In this document: in pieces, positions 29,143 through 38,315 of the stretch
Layout of the letters: every line of letters starts with the position of its first letter
Position numbering within the stretch: position 1 is the first letter of the stretch
Assembly (NCBI RefSeq): GCF_017833525.1
Contig: NZ_JAFICD010000008.1
Coordinates: 1-64,000 of the forward strand
Length of the DNA: 64,000 bases
Origin: Duganella sp. 1411
Lineage (GTDB): Bacteria > Pseudomonadota > Gammaproteobacteria > Burkholderiales > Burkholderiaceae_D
Direction: 5' to 3'
The notes under the pieces: generated by a model
What the model saw: only the letters and a program-made list of their open reading frames with translations
Told to the model about the DNA's origin: nothing
Database searches by the model: none
Position numbers and translations under genes: made by a program

Positions 29143-32100
29143 TCAGAAGGTGGTCCGCAACGACAGAGTATAGGCCGCGCCGGGCTTGTACTCGTCGGCG
29201 ACCGCGTTGCTGAACTGCGTGTAGGTGCGGCTGATCGCCTTGTTCGCATTCCACACGCTCAACGTCAAGTCGGTGTTGTAGCGGAAGTTGAACAACTGCT
29301 TCAGATTGGCGCCCAGCGACAGGTCGACCTGCGAGCGCTCCGTCGTGTACGCATACGCGCCGCCGGGAACGTTCAGGCCGGTACCGGTGTTGACCACGTG
29401 GGACGCCGTGTACTGGCGCGCAACGCGCACGTTCAGCCCGTTGCGCTCGTAGTACAAGGTCAGGTTGTTGGTGCGTGGCGGCACGCCGGCCACCGGCGGC
29501 GCGTTCTTGGCCTCGTCCTTCTGCTTGGCGTAGGTGAAGTTCGCCGCGAGACCGAAGCCTTTGACCGGCAACATATCCAGCGGTTGCTGCCAGGTGAATT
29601 CCAGTCCGCGCACCTTGAGCTTGGTGTCGATGTTGTAGGGTTCGGAAATCTCGATCAGATGCTTGTCGCGCCCGCCGCTGGCGTTGACCGCCTGCTGTTG
29701 CGCGTCGGTCAGGCCGATGGTGCCGAAGCGCGCATCGAGTTGCGCCAGCGTATACGTGGTGACGCGCTGCCCCGGCCGGCTGATGATGTCCTTGGCAAAG
29801 CCGCTGACCGACACGTAAGCCTCGCGCGTGATGTAGTACTCCAGTCCAACATCGAGGTTGTTGGCCTCGAACGGCTTGAGGTTGGGATTGGTGAGGCTGC
29901 CCTGGCGCAGGCCCTGGTCGCCGACCGTCAGCTGGGTCTGGCGCAGGTCGGCGGGGTTGGCGCGTGTCAGCGATTTCGAGCCCGACAGGCGCGCGATGAC
30001 CGACGGCGTGAGGTTGTAGGCCATGGTCGCCGACGGCAGCGTATTGCTGTAGGTGGTCGATTCGTACTCCCATACGCTGAGATTCTCATACAGGCCACCG
30101 TTGCGCAGGTTCGCGTTGCGCGGATCGGCGCCGACCTTGAGCGCGCCGATGGTCTGCCTGGTGCGCGCATAACGCACGCCGGCGTTGTAGCGCAGCGTGC
30201 GGCCGAAGACCTGGTTGCGGCCGTTGACTTCGGCGTACAAGGCGCTCACCGCCTCGCGGATGTAGCCGCCGCTGCCGGTGCCGAAACCCTTGTAGATATT
30301 GTCGCGGAAATATTGATAGTCGGTGTCCTGCGCGAACTTGGGCCAGTCGACGGTGATGAAGCCGTTGCCGGACGGCTGGGCGTAATTGACGACGGCGGAG
30401 TTCGGCACCACCGATCCCAGATAGGTCAGCGGCGCCGTCATGCCGCTGGTCGAGCCGGTGCCGTAGCCGGGATAGGCGGTGGCCGCGTCCGCGATGGGGC
30501 CGGGCGTGCTGCGGCCGTCGCACCCCTCCGGCGAGCGCAGCTGCGTATTGGGCGCGACATAGCGCACGCTGACGTTATTACCGCAGGCCACGTTCATCCA
30601 GGCGTCGGCCACCGAGAAGCTGCGATAGCGGCGCTTGATGTCGTCGTAGGCGCCGCCGACCTTGATGCTGAAGTCGTTGTCGCCCCAGTTCAGGTTCAGG
30701 CGCGTGCCGCGCGTGGTGTTGGTGCGCTCATACAGGTCCATGCGCAGGCCCGACAAGCCCTGCCCGCCCTGGTACCAGCCGAAGTTGGCCGGATCGTTGA
30801 TATCCAGATTGGCCGTGTAGGTGGGCGGCAGGCCGGGGTGGGTGTTGTCGTAGTTGATCACCGAGTTGGGCGAGCGCGTGGCGAACAGCACCGTGGGCAT
30901 GTCGCGGTAGAAGGTGCTGTTGGTGGCGTTGAAATGGGCGTCGACGGTCAGCTTGTCGGTGGCGCGAAACTCGAAGCCAGGATTGATGCTGTGGAACTTG
31001 GTCTTCTCCTCCATCGGCCGGTATTCGAGCGACCAGAAGGTGTTGGCGAAGATCGCCTTGTTGAGCACGCAACCGATGGCGCAATCGCTGCGGTCGAACT
31101 CCATGCCGATCGGAATCACCGTGTTGGCGCGGGTGCCGGCGTTCATTGCCTGGTAGGTCATCTGGTTGCGCTTCTGCGCCGCGACCAGATCCAGATAGAG
31201 GTCCCAGCGGTCGTTCGGCTGCCATTGCATGCTCAGCACTTCGCCGATGCGCTTGCGTTCGCCCTCGTACACCAGATGCCGGCCCAGGCGCGCCATCAGC
31301 GCGTTGTCGATCTGCTGGATGGTGGCGCCGGGATTGAGCGCGAGCAGCATCGCGCGGTCGATCTGCTTGCCCGGCACCAGGATGGAACGGGCGTACTCGG
31401 GCAAGTCCTTCAGCGCCAGCCCGGACGGCACGGTGTCCGGCGTCGACTGCGAGCCGCCGCCGGTGCTGTTGGGATTGTCGGCGGCGTTGGCCTGGAACGA
31501 TTTCAGCTGGAAGTTGCGCATGTCGACGGACTGGAAGCCGTCGGTCTTGTATTTGGTGTCGCCGAAGGCCACGCCGCCGAGCAGGCCGAACTTGCCCCAG
31601 GCGTTGCTGGTCCAGGTGTTGCTGACCAGGCCGGAACCGGTGGCGCCCATCTTGCCGTTCTGCTCGCGATAATTGCCGCTCAGGGTGAAGGCCGAGCGGA
31701 AGCCGCTCTTGTCGAACGGGCGCACGCTGCGCATGTTGACGGTGCCGGCGATGCCGCCTTCGATCAGGCTGGCTTGCTGGCTCTTGTAGACGCTGGCGCT
31801 GCGGAACAGCTCGGACGGCAGGAAGTCCATGTCGACTTCGCGGTTGGCGCTGATCGAGCCGCCCCAGCTGCCGGCCGACGCCGACGCCATCGGCGCGCCG
31901 TTGAGCAACACGCGGGTGAAGGCCGCCCCCATGCCGCGGATGGAAATGTTCAGGCCCTCGCCGTCGATCTCGGCGCGGCGGACGGTGACGCCGGGCACCC
32001 TGGCCAGCGCGTCGGCGATGTTGGGGTCGGGGAATTTGCCGATGTCCTCGGAGAACACGGTGTCGCTCAGGCCGACGTTCTCGCGCTTTTCGTTCGCCGA

Positions 32101-32322
32101 CAGCGCCAGCGAACTGCGGTAGCCGCTGACGACGACGACCGGCTTGGCCGGTTGCTGCTCGGCTTTTTCGTCGTCCGGTGCCGGCGACGCGGCCGGCGTC
32201 GTCGCCGGTGCCGGGGTGGTCTGCGCGTGCGCGCTCGAAATGAGGCCTGCGACAACGGTGGCGGCAATGCATCCGCCCAAGCCTGGTCCGCGCCGTGGCG
32301 CGCCGATCAACTTACGGTCCAT
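29143..32322 (-). CDS. TonB-dependent outer-membrane receptor paired with GH43
   Basis: This receptor of about 1059 residues begins MDRKLIGAP, preceded by AGGAGA; the seven extra upstream residues of the longest frame are unlikely. A signal peptide is followed by a Pro/Ala-rich linker (TPAPATTPAASPAPDDEK), a TonB-box-like KPVVVVSGYRSSLAL, the plug (FPDPNIADALARVPGVTVRR) and a barrel ending TLSLRTTF, with terminal Phe. It is the proteobacterial carbohydrate type. The GH43 gene downstream suggests xylan- or arabinan-derived oligosaccharides as ligand; this is inferred. Confidence 0.87.
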   Translation of the reverse strand: MDRKLIGAPRRGPGLGGCIAATVVAGLISSAHAQTTPAPATTPAASPAPDDEKAEQQPAKPVVVVSGYRSSLALSANEKRENVGLSDTVFSEDIGKFPDPNIADALARVPGVTVRRAEIDGEGLNISIRGMGAAFTRVLLNGAPMASASAGSWGGSISANREVDMDFLPSELFRSASVYKSQQASLIEGGIAGTVNMRSVRPFDKSGFRSAFTLSGNYREQNGKMGATGSGLVSNTWTSNAWGKFGLLGGVAFGDTKYKTDGFQSVDMRNFQLKSFQANAADNPNSTGGGSQSTPDTVPSGLALKDLPEYARSILVPGKQIDRAMLLALNPGATIQQIDNALMARLGRHLVYEGERKRIGEVLSMQWQPNDRWDLYLDLVAAQKRNQMTYQAMNAGTRANTVIPIGMEFDRSDCAIGCVLNKAIFANTFWSLEYRPMEEKTKFHSINPGFEFRATDKLTVDAHFNATNSTFYRDMPTVLFATRSPNSVINYDNTHPGLPPTYTANLDINDPANFGWYQGGQGLSGLRMDLYERTNTTRGTRLNLNWGDNDFSIKVGGAYDDIKRRYRSFSVADAWMNVACGNNVSVRYVAPNTQLRSPEGCDGRSTPGPIADAATAYPGYGTGSTSGMTAPLTYLGSVVPNSAVVNYAQPSGNGFITVDWPKFAQDTDYQYFRDNIYKGFGTGSGGYIREAVSALYAEVNGRNQVFGRTLRYNAGVRYARTRQTIGALKVGADPRNANLRNGGLYENLSVWEYESTTYSNTLPSATMAYNLTPSVIARLSGSKSLTRANPADLRQTQLTVGDQGLRQGSLTNPNLKPFEANNLDVGLEYYITREAYVSVSGFAKDIISRPGQRVTTYTLAQLDARFGTIGLTDAQQQAVNASGGRDKHLIEISEPYNIDTKLKVRGLEFTWQQPLDMLPVKGFGLAANFTYAKQKDEAKNAPPVAGVPPRTNNLTLYYERNGLNVRVARQYTASHVVNTGTGLNVPGGAYAYTTERSQVDLSLGANLKQLFNFRYNTDLTLSVWNANKAISRTYTQFSNAVADEYKPGAAYTLSLRTTF

Positions 32323-32663
32323 ACTGTCTCCTCTACTCGGCATTTTTTGCCTGTGGTTTTCGCGCCTTCGGGCGCATCATTTTTTGTTTTTCTCTACCAA
32401 TTTTTATTACTTTTAGTCTCCATTCACCTCCTAACATGGAAATGTCATGCGCAATCATTTTGCGATGCTCGGCCTTTATTTCACCTTCGTCAATCGTTTA
32501 ATTTGGCTATAGTTGTCAAAAAAATACAGTAATCAGGGGGTTTTTTAGCGTATATTCGCGCGAACTAGATTGCGCAATCATCCGGCCTGCCCGCCCTCGT
32601 TTGGACGGGTCGTCGCGGCTGTGACACAATCGCTGGTTGATTCGATCACCTCAAGGAGACGCA
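32323..32663. other. divergent intergenic region between receptor and proline dehydrogenase
   Basis: This is about 340 bases of AT-rich sequence without a gene. It holds the perfect palindrome GATTGCGCAATC at 32568-32579 and a direct repeat of TGCGCAATCAT (32448-32458 and 32571-32581). These are possible regulator sites for the receptor-GH43 operon. I could not place a convincing promoter in either direction. Confidence 0.5.
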
Positions 32664-33647
32664 GTGTCCGCACCAACCTTCCCCGCCCAGTGGCAAGCCC
32701 TGGTCGACCAAGCCGCGACGGCGCTGCGCGCGCTCGCGCTCGATGTATCGGCCAAGGAAAAATTCTGCAGCGACCCGCTGCTGCGCGCCTACATGCACAA
32801 GGTGTCGCAGCGCTATGTGGCCGGCCAGACGGTCGCCGAGGCGCTGGCGCGGGTGGAGGCCATCATCGGCCAGGGCCACGCGGCCTCGGTCGAATACATG
32901 GGCGAGAGCGTGCGCGACGAAGCCTTCGCGATGGCAGAGACGGACGTGTTCATGGAGTTGACGCGGGCGGTTGGCCAGCGCAACCTGAACTGTTCGATCT
33001 CACTGGACCTGTCGCACGTGGGATCGATGGTCGATCTGGAGCTGGGCTACCGCAACCTGCGCCGCGTGGCGCTGGCGGCGGCCGAGATCAACCGCGAAGT
33101 GATGATCTCGATGGAAGGCGCGGACCGCGCCGACGACATCTACGCCGTCTACGCGCGGCTGCACAAGGAGGACGGCCTGCACAACGTCGGCATCACGGTG
33201 CCGGCCAAGCGCCACCGCACGGCGCGCGACTTGCCGGAGTTGATGAAGATCCCGGGCCGCATCCGCCTGGTCAAAGGCGCGTTCCTGGAATCGGCGGAGA
33301 TTTCCCACGACCGCAACAGCCCCGAGCTGGCCGCCGCGTACCGGCGTTACGCGGGCGAGTTGCTGCTGAGCGGCCACAAGTGCTCGATCGCCACGCACGA
33401 CCGCTCGATCCAGGCCGACCTGAGCGACTTGATACTGAAGGAGCGGATCGATCCGCGCTGGTATGAATTCGAATCACTGATTGGACTGGGGGCGGAAAAC
33501 ATCGCCGGGCTCAAGGCGCGCGGCTTCCCTACCCGCGAGTATGTGGTCTTTGGCGAGGAGCATTTCCTGTACGTGCTCAACCGCATCGCCGAGGAACCGG
33601 TGCGGGTGTATCAAGCGATTGTGGATGTGCTGGGCGCGCCGGCCTGA
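32664..33647 (+). CDS. proline dehydrogenase (FAD-dependent)
   Basis: This protein of about 327 residues has the PRODH TIM-barrel. It should oxidise L-proline to pyrroline-5-carboxylate with FAD. Motifs include SISLDLSHVGSMVD, GRIRLVKGAFLES and CSIATHDRSIQADL, with YEFESLIGLG near the end; these match stand-alone proline dehydrogenases rather than bifunctional PutA. AAGGAGA lies five bases before the GTG at 32664, which I prefer to a TTG nine codons upstream. No P5C dehydrogenase is nearby. Confidence 0.85.
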   Translation: MSAPTFPAQWQALVDQAATALRALALDVSAKEKFCSDPLLRAYMHKVSQRYVAGQTVAEALARVEAIIGQGHAASVEYMGESVRDEAFAMAETDVFMELTRAVGQRNLNCSISLDLSHVGSMVDLELGYRNLRRVALAAAEINREVMISMEGADRADDIYAVYARLHKEDGLHNVGITVPAKRHRTARDLPELMKIPGRIRLVKGAFLESAEISHDRNSPELAAAYRRYAGELLLSGHKCSIATHDRSIQADLSDLILKERIDPRWYEFESLIGLGAENIAGLKARGFPTREYVVFGEEHFLYVLNRIAEEPVRVYQAIVDVLGAPA

Positions 33648-33675
33648 TCAGGGGGAGCGGCCAGTTGAGGATCTA

Positions 33676-33906
33676 TCAGTGCAGGCGCGGCTCGACCAGC
33701 GTCGAAATAGCGGCCTCGGCGGCACGCACAGAACGAGCGGAAGGTCGCGCGCCGGCGGCAACGGCCCAGGCCAGCACCCAGTGGCCGGCGATGATTTCCT
33801 CGGCGGCCGTTTTTGCTTGAAGCATGCGGCGGGCAGCCTCGTTCATGCGTTTCACGGCATAAGCTTTTCGGCCGTTTTTGATCGGGCCAATAACGATGGA
33901 TTTCAT
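33676..33906 (-). CDS. small hypothetical protein, 76 aa
   Basis: This short basic protein begins MKSIVIGPIKNGRKAYAVKR and continues with an Ala-rich helical stretch. A TGAGG site lies about seven bases before the ATG. The frame extends 40 codons further upstream through the palindromic repeat, but that part is not coding. It is convergent with the proline dehydrogenase gene. I do not recognise it, and the call rests on codon use and the ribosome-binding site. Confidence 0.45.
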   Translation of the reverse strand: MKSIVIGPIKNGRKAYAVKRMNEAARRMLQAKTAAEEIIAGHWVLAWAVAAGARPSARSVRAAEAAISTLVEPRLH

Positions 33907-33977
33907 GGCGAACCTCACTGTGAACATCCTCGTTTTACGCGGCGCGCACGTAAATGGATTCAATCCCAGCGGTTCCA

Positions 33978-34071
33978 CGTAGGGCGGATTAGGCGGAACG
34001 CCGTAATCCGCCATTGCATGAGCCATCGAAACGCACGCATGGCGGATTACGCTACGCTAATCCGCCCTACG
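33978..34071. repeat. REP-like palindromic element, double-hairpin copy 5
   Basis: CGTAGGGCGGATTAGGCGG...TAATCCGCCA and ATGGCGGATTACGCTACG...CCGCCCTACG face each other. It ends 20 bases past the stop of the acyl-CoA dehydrogenase gene. Confidence 0.9.
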
Positions 34072-34091
34072 TGTTTTAGAGGTCGCCGATA

Positions 34092-35882
34092 CTAGAACTG
34101 CTCCTCGCTCAGCGCCAGCACGCCGGCGCTGCCGTCGACGATGGCGGTGCGCAGACCCGACGATTGCGACAGGATGTGGTCGGCGAAGAAGCGCGCGGTG
34201 GCGATCTTGGCTTTGTAGAAGGCGGCGTCGCCCTCCCCCGCGTCCAGTTTGCGCTGCGCGATCACGGCCGCGCGCGCCATCTGCCAGCCGCCCAGCACGA
34301 TGCCGGCCAGCTTCAGGTACGGCACGCTGCCCGAGAACACGCCCTTGATGTCGCTCTTCATGTTGGCGACGACGTACTCGACCACCGCCTCCAGATCCTT
34401 GCTGCCAGCCGATAGCTGCGCCAGGATCGCCTTGCAGTCGGCCGAGCCGCCGGCCGCCAGTTCGGCTTCCGTCGCGCGCACCTGGGCGATGATGCCCTTG
34501 GCCACGGCGCCGCCGTCGCGCACCGTCTTGCGGCCGACCAGGTCGTTGGCCTGGATCGCCGTCGTGCCCTCGTAGATCGTCAGGATCTTGGCGTCGCGGT
34601 AGTGCTGCGCCGCGCCGGTCTCTTCGATGAAGCCCATGCCGCCGTGCACCTGCACGCCGTCGCGCGCGACGTCCTGCGACATCTCGGTCGACCAGCCCTT
34701 GATGATCGGCACCAGATATTCGTACACCGCCAGATTGGCCTTGCGCACGTCCGCGTCCGCGTGGCTGTGGGCGACGTCGCTGATGCCGGCGCCGACGTAG
34801 GCCAGCGCGCGCGCCGCCTCGGTCTGCGAGCGCATCGACATCAACATGCGGCGCACGTCCGGATGATGGATGATCGCCACCGGACCGGCCGAGCCGGCCA
34901 GATCGCGCGACTGCACGCGGTCCTTGGCGAACGCCACCGCCTTTTGGTAGGCGCGCTCGGCCAGGCCGATGCCCTGCAGGCCGACGCCGAAGCGCGCCGC
35001 GTTCATCATGATGAACATGTATTCCAGACCGCGGTTCTCCTCACCGACCAAGGTGCCGATGGCGCCGCCGTGGTCGCCGAATTGCAGCACGGCGGTCGGG
35101 CTGGCCTTGATGCCCAGCTTGTGTTCCAGCGAGACGCAGTGGGCGTCGTTGCGCGCGCCGATCGTGCCGTCGGCGTTGACCAGGAACTTCGGCACGATGA
35201 ACAGCGAGATGCCCTTGACGCCGGCGGGCGCGTCCGGCGTGCGCGCCAGCACCAGGTGGACGATGTTCTCGGAAAAATCGTGCTCGCCGTAGGTGATGAA
35301 GATCTTGGTGCCGAACACTTTATAAGTGCCGTCGCCCTGCGGCACGGCGCGCGTGCGCACGGCCGCCAGGTCGGAGCCGGCTTGCGGCTCGGTCAGGTTC
35401 ATGGTGCCGGTCCATTTGCCCGATACCAGGTTTTCCAGGTAGATGGCTTTCTGCTCGTCGCTGCCGGCCGTCAGCAGCGCTTCGATCGCGCCGTCCGACA
35501 ACAGCGGGCAGAGCGCGAACGAGATGCTGCCGGCATTGAGCATTTCAATGCACGGCGTGGCCAGCAGCTTGGGCAAGCCCTGGCCGCCGAACTCCACCGG
35601 ATGCTGCACACCCTGCCAGCCGGCCTCGCCGAACGCCTTGAAGGCTTCCTTGAAGCCTTTGGACGTGGTCACCTGGCCGTCGTGCCAATGGCTCGGCTCC
35701 TTGTCGCTCGGGTGGTTCAGCGGCGCGATGACGTTGCTGACGAATTTCGCGTTCTCTTCCAGGATGGCTTCGGCCGTGTCCGGGGTCGCGTCTTCATTGC
35801 CCGGCAGCGCGTTGACGCCGGCCAGGTCGGCCAGTTCGTTCATCACGAACAGCATGTCTTTCAGGGGTGCTTGATAGGGCAT
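34092..35882 (-). CDS. acyl-CoA dehydrogenase (long form with extra C-terminal domain)
   Basis: This 596-residue flavoprotein oxidises an acyl-CoA to the enoyl-CoA and passes electrons to ETF. Motifs include NLTEPQAGSDLAAVRTRA and KIFITYGEHD in the FAD and substrate regions, HGGMGFIEETGAAQHYRDAK with the candidate catalytic Glu nearby, and ILTIYEGTTAIQANDL. The long C-terminal helical domain marks the DmdC/AcdB-like group of about 600 residues. It lies 75 bases after etfA, on the same strand as etfBA, so it is the probable electron donor of that ETF. Chain-length preference is unknown. Confidence 0.9.
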   Translation of the reverse strand: MPYQAPLKDMLFVMNELADLAGVNALPGNEDATPDTAEAILEENAKFVSNVIAPLNHPSDKEPSHWHDGQVTTSKGFKEAFKAFGEAGWQGVQHPVEFGGQGLPKLLATPCIEMLNAGSISFALCPLLSDGAIEALLTAGSDEQKAIYLENLVSGKWTGTMNLTEPQAGSDLAAVRTRAVPQGDGTYKVFGTKIFITYGEHDFSENIVHLVLARTPDAPAGVKGISLFIVPKFLVNADGTIGARNDAHCVSLEHKLGIKASPTAVLQFGDHGGAIGTLVGEENRGLEYMFIMMNAARFGVGLQGIGLAERAYQKAVAFAKDRVQSRDLAGSAGPVAIIHHPDVRRMLMSMRSQTEAARALAYVGAGISDVAHSHADADVRKANLAVYEYLVPIIKGWSTEMSQDVARDGVQVHGGMGFIEETGAAQHYRDAKILTIYEGTTAIQANDLVGRKTVRDGGAVAKGIIAQVRATEAELAAGGSADCKAILAQLSAGSKDLEAVVEYVVANMKSDIKGVFSGSVPYLKLAGIVLGGWQMARAAVIAQRKLDAGEGDAAFYKAKIATARFFADHILSQSSGLRTAIVDGSAGVLALSEEQF

Positions 35883-35957
35883 CTTATGTCTCCAAGAAAA
35901 AAGCCACGGCGATCCGGCGTACCGGATCAGCGTGGCTCGAGGTGCGGTCGGGCGGTA

Positions 35958-36890
35958 TTAGCCCAGTTCCGACACCAGTTGCGGCACGATGTCGAACAGA
36001 TCGCCAACGATGCCGTAATCGGCAACGGAGAAGATCGGCGCTTCAGGATCTTTGTTGATGGCGACGATGGTCTTCGAATCCTTCATGCCGGCCAAGTGCT
36101 GGATCGCACCGGAAATACCGACGGCGATGTACAAGGTTGGCGCGACGATCTTGCCGGTCTGGCCGACCTGCCAGTCGTTCGGCACGTAGCCGGCGTCGAC
36201 GGCGGCGCGCGAGGCGCCCATGGCCGCGTTCAGCTTGTCGGCCAGCGGTTCCAGCACCTTGAAGGCATCTGCCGAGCCCATGCCGCGGCCACCGGAGACG
36301 ATGATCTTGGCGGCGGTCAGCTCCGGACGGTCCGACTTGGCCAGCTCGCGGCCGACGAAGGTCGACTTGCCCGAATCGCCGACGGCGGCGACGGTCTCGG
36401 TGGCGGCCGAACCGCCAGTGGCGGCGGCGGCGTCGAAGCCGGTCGAACGCACGGTGATGACCTTGATCTTGTCCGACGATTGGACGTAGGCGATGGCGTT
36501 ACCGGCGTAGATCGGACGCTCGAAGGTGTCGGGCGTATCGACCTTGGTGATTTCGGAAATCTGCGCCACGTCCAGCTTGGCGGCCACGCGCGGCAGGATG
36601 TTCTTGCCGTAGGCGGTGGCCGGCGCCAGGATGTGGCTGTACGAGCCTGCCAGCGCCAGCACCTGCTCGGCGACGTTCTCGGCCAGGCCGTCGGCGAAAT
36701 GCGCGGCGTCGGCCACGATGACTTTCGACACACCGGCGATTTGCGCGGCAGCCGCGGCGGCGGCGCCGGCGTTCGAGCCGGCGACCAGCACGTGCACGTC
36801 GCCGCCGCACTGGGCGGCCGCGGTCACGGTGTGGAGGGTGCTGCCCTTCAGGCTAGCGTTGTCGTGTTCTGCGATGACTAATGCGACCAT
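35958..36890 (-). CDS. etfA: electron transfer flavoprotein subunit alpha
   Basis: This 310-residue FAD-binding subunit takes electrons from acyl-CoA dehydrogenases and delivers them to ETF-quinone oxidoreductase. The C-terminal FAD signature VSGGRGMGSADAFKVLEPLA and LYIAVGISGAIQHLAGMKDS are clear. It begins MVALVIAEHDNASLK, ten bases after etfB, in the usual etfB-etfA order, and ends 75 bases before an acyl-CoA dehydrogenase. Confidence 0.96.
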   Translation of the reverse strand: MVALVIAEHDNASLKGSTLHTVTAAAQCGGDVHVLVAGSNAGAAAAAAAQIAGVSKVIVADAAHFADGLAENVAEQVLALAGSYSHILAPATAYGKNILPRVAAKLDVAQISEITKVDTPDTFERPIYAGNAIAYVQSSDKIKVITVRSTGFDAAAATGGSAATETVAAVGDSGKSTFVGRELAKSDRPELTAAKIIVSGGRGMGSADAFKVLEPLADKLNAAMGASRAAVDAGYVPNDWQVGQTGKIVAPTLYIAVGISGAIQHLAGMKDSKTIVAINKDPEAPIFSVADYGIVGDLFDIVPQLVSELG

Positions 36891-36900
36891 GATTGTTCCT

Positions 36901-37650
36901 TTAGATGACTTTGGCTTCGGTGCGCAGTTTCGCGACCAGGGTGGCGACGTCCGGGACCTTGATGCCGGCCGAGCGCTTGGCCGGCTCGACGACTTTCAGG
37001 GTTTTCAGGCGCGGGGTCACATCGACGCCCAGGTCTTCCGGCTTGGTCACGTCCAGCGGCTTTTTCTTCGCCTTCATGATGTTCGGCAGGGTCACATAGC
37101 GCGGCTCGTTCAGGCGCAGGTCGGTGGTGACGATCGCCGGCAAGGTCAGCGCCAGCGTTTCCAGGCCGCCGTCCACTTCGCGCGTGACGGTCACTTTGCC
37201 GTCTTCCAGCACCACTTTCGACGCGAACGTCGCTTGCGGCCAGCCCAGCAGCGCGGCCAGCATCTGGCCGGTCTGGTTGGAGTCGTCGTCGATCGCCTGC
37301 TTGCCCAGGATGATCAGCTGCGGCTGCTCCTTCTCGGCCAGCGCCTTGAGCAGCTTGGCGACGGCCAGCGGCTCCAGCTCGACCGCGGTCTCGACCAGGA
37401 TGCCGCGGTCGGCGCCGATGGCCATGCCGGTACGCAGCGTTTCCTGGCACTGGGTCACGCCGCACGACACCGCCACCACCTCGGTGACCTTGCCGGCTTC
37501 CTTCAGGCGCATCGCCTCTTCCAGCGCGATCTCATCGAAAGGGTTCATCGACATTTTGACGTTAGCGATATCGACGCCAGTGCCGTCGGATTTGACGCGT
37601 ACCTTGACGTTATAGTCGACCACGCGTTTGACGGGTACCAAGACTTTCAT
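36901..37650 (-). CDS. etfB: electron transfer flavoprotein subunit beta
   Basis: This 249-residue AMP-binding subunit of ETF begins MKVLVPVKRVVDYNVKVRVK, with the conserved MSMNPFDEIALEEAMRLKEA and the recognition-loop region TLPAIVTTDLRLNEPRY. It is the first gene of the etfB-etfA-acyl-CoA dehydrogenase operon, suggesting a fatty-acid or branched-chain degradation role. Confidence 0.96.
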   Translation of the reverse strand: MKVLVPVKRVVDYNVKVRVKSDGTGVDIANVKMSMNPFDEIALEEAMRLKEAGKVTEVVAVSCGVTQCQETLRTGMAIGADRGILVETAVELEPLAVAKLLKALAEKEQPQLIILGKQAIDDDSNQTGQMLAALLGWPQATFASKVVLEDGKVTVTREVDGGLETLALTLPAIVTTDLRLNEPRYVTLPNIMKAKKKPLDVTKPEDLGVDVTPRLKTLKVVEPAKRSAGIKVPDVATLVAKLRTEAKVI

Positions 37651-37760
37651 AGGTGTGCCTTTGGAAAATGTGTAAATGTTCGGGACTAAATGTGGACTAG
37701 ATTATATGAGAAATCCGCCATGCACAAGAAATTAAAGCACGATCGTGCGATTTTTCGCTA

Positions 37761-37804
37761 GTAGAAACCGTCTAAAAAACTGATTCCTTAGACGGCGGTT
37801 CTAC
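37761..37804. terminator. inverted repeat between tusA and etfB, possible terminator
   Basis: CCGTCTAA and TTAGACGG form a perfect 8-base stem with a 12-base loop. The outer bases GTAGAA/TTCTAC extend it with a small bulge. It lies 31 bases past the tusA stop on the minus strand. The T run after the stem is short, so termination is probable but not certain. Confidence 0.5.
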
Positions 37805-37834
37805 GGGGAAGAATACTGCGGGGATCGCTGGCGC

Positions 37835-38095
37835 TTATTTGCGCTGCATCAAAAAGACGAATTCACGGCCCGTTTGCACGTGGGACAGCAACGCATTGCC
37901 CGTTTGTTTGGCAAATGCCTGGAAATCGCGCACGGAACCGGGGTCGGTTGCCATGATGCGCAGCACTTCGCCGCTTTGTAGCTCGGACAAGGCCTTTTTA
38001 GCCTTAAGAATCGGCAGCGGGCAATTCAAGCCGCGCGCGTCGAGTTCTTTGTGGAATTCCATGATTTCGTTTTCAAGTATCGTGTCGGTCATCAA
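37835..38095 (-). CDS. TusA-family sulfurtransferase
   Basis: This 86-residue sulfur-carrier protein has the CPxP motif (GLNCPLPILKAKKAL, Cys at about 25) that holds a persulfide. The motif is followed by the family pattern LQSGEVLRIMATDPGSVRDF. TusA relatives relay sulfur for tRNA thiolation, molybdenum cofactor or other pathways. The start may be the ATG at 38095 or one of two internal ATGs nearer the conserved core. It is monocistronic between alaS and etfB. Confidence 0.88.
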   Translation of the reverse strand: MMTDTILENEIMEFHKELDARGLNCPLPILKAKKALSELQSGEVLRIMATDPGSVRDFQAFAKQTGNALLSHVQTGREFVFLMQRK

Positions 38096-38182
38096 GAACC
38101 CGCTAGTTTGTTAAGCACTTTCGTCATACTACTCCAATTTGTAGCGGTTGACGCGCTGCACCAAAATAGTTCATTGTGCGTT

Positions 38183-38205
38183 GCAAGTTCGCAACGGGAA
38201 CTTGC
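38183..38205. other. perfect hairpin GCAAGTTC/GAACTTGC
   Basis: Two 8-base arms flank a 7-base loop in the gap between alaS and tusA. No T run follows on either strand, so it is more likely a protein or RNA site than a terminator. Confidence 0.5.
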
Positions 38206-38233
38206 GATTTTACAATAAGTCTGCTTAAACAAC

Positions 38234-38261
38234 TGCGGCCCGCGTTGACACGCGGGCCGCA
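38234..38261 (-). terminator. strong GC hairpin downstream of alaS
   Basis: TGCGGCCCGCG, loop TTGACA and CGCGGGCCGCA form an 11-base perfect stem 54 bases past the alaS stop. The minus-strand sequence that follows is only modestly T-rich (GTTGTTTAAG), so it is a probable rather than classic terminator. Confidence 0.55.
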
Positions 38262-38315
38262 TTGGTGCTGCATTAAAGGCCTGGTTACAGATTGATAGCC
38301 GCTTGTACAGCGACC

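Noticed and set aside
28978..32532. 1184-codon open frame on the + strand over the second receptor gene
   Set aside because: Antisense to the receptor and GH43 start; no domain is recognisable and it has no ribosome-binding site of note.
33907..34026. N-terminal extension of the 76-residue hypothetical protein
   Set aside because: It is largely encoded by the REP element and its flank, so the ATG at 33906 was kept.
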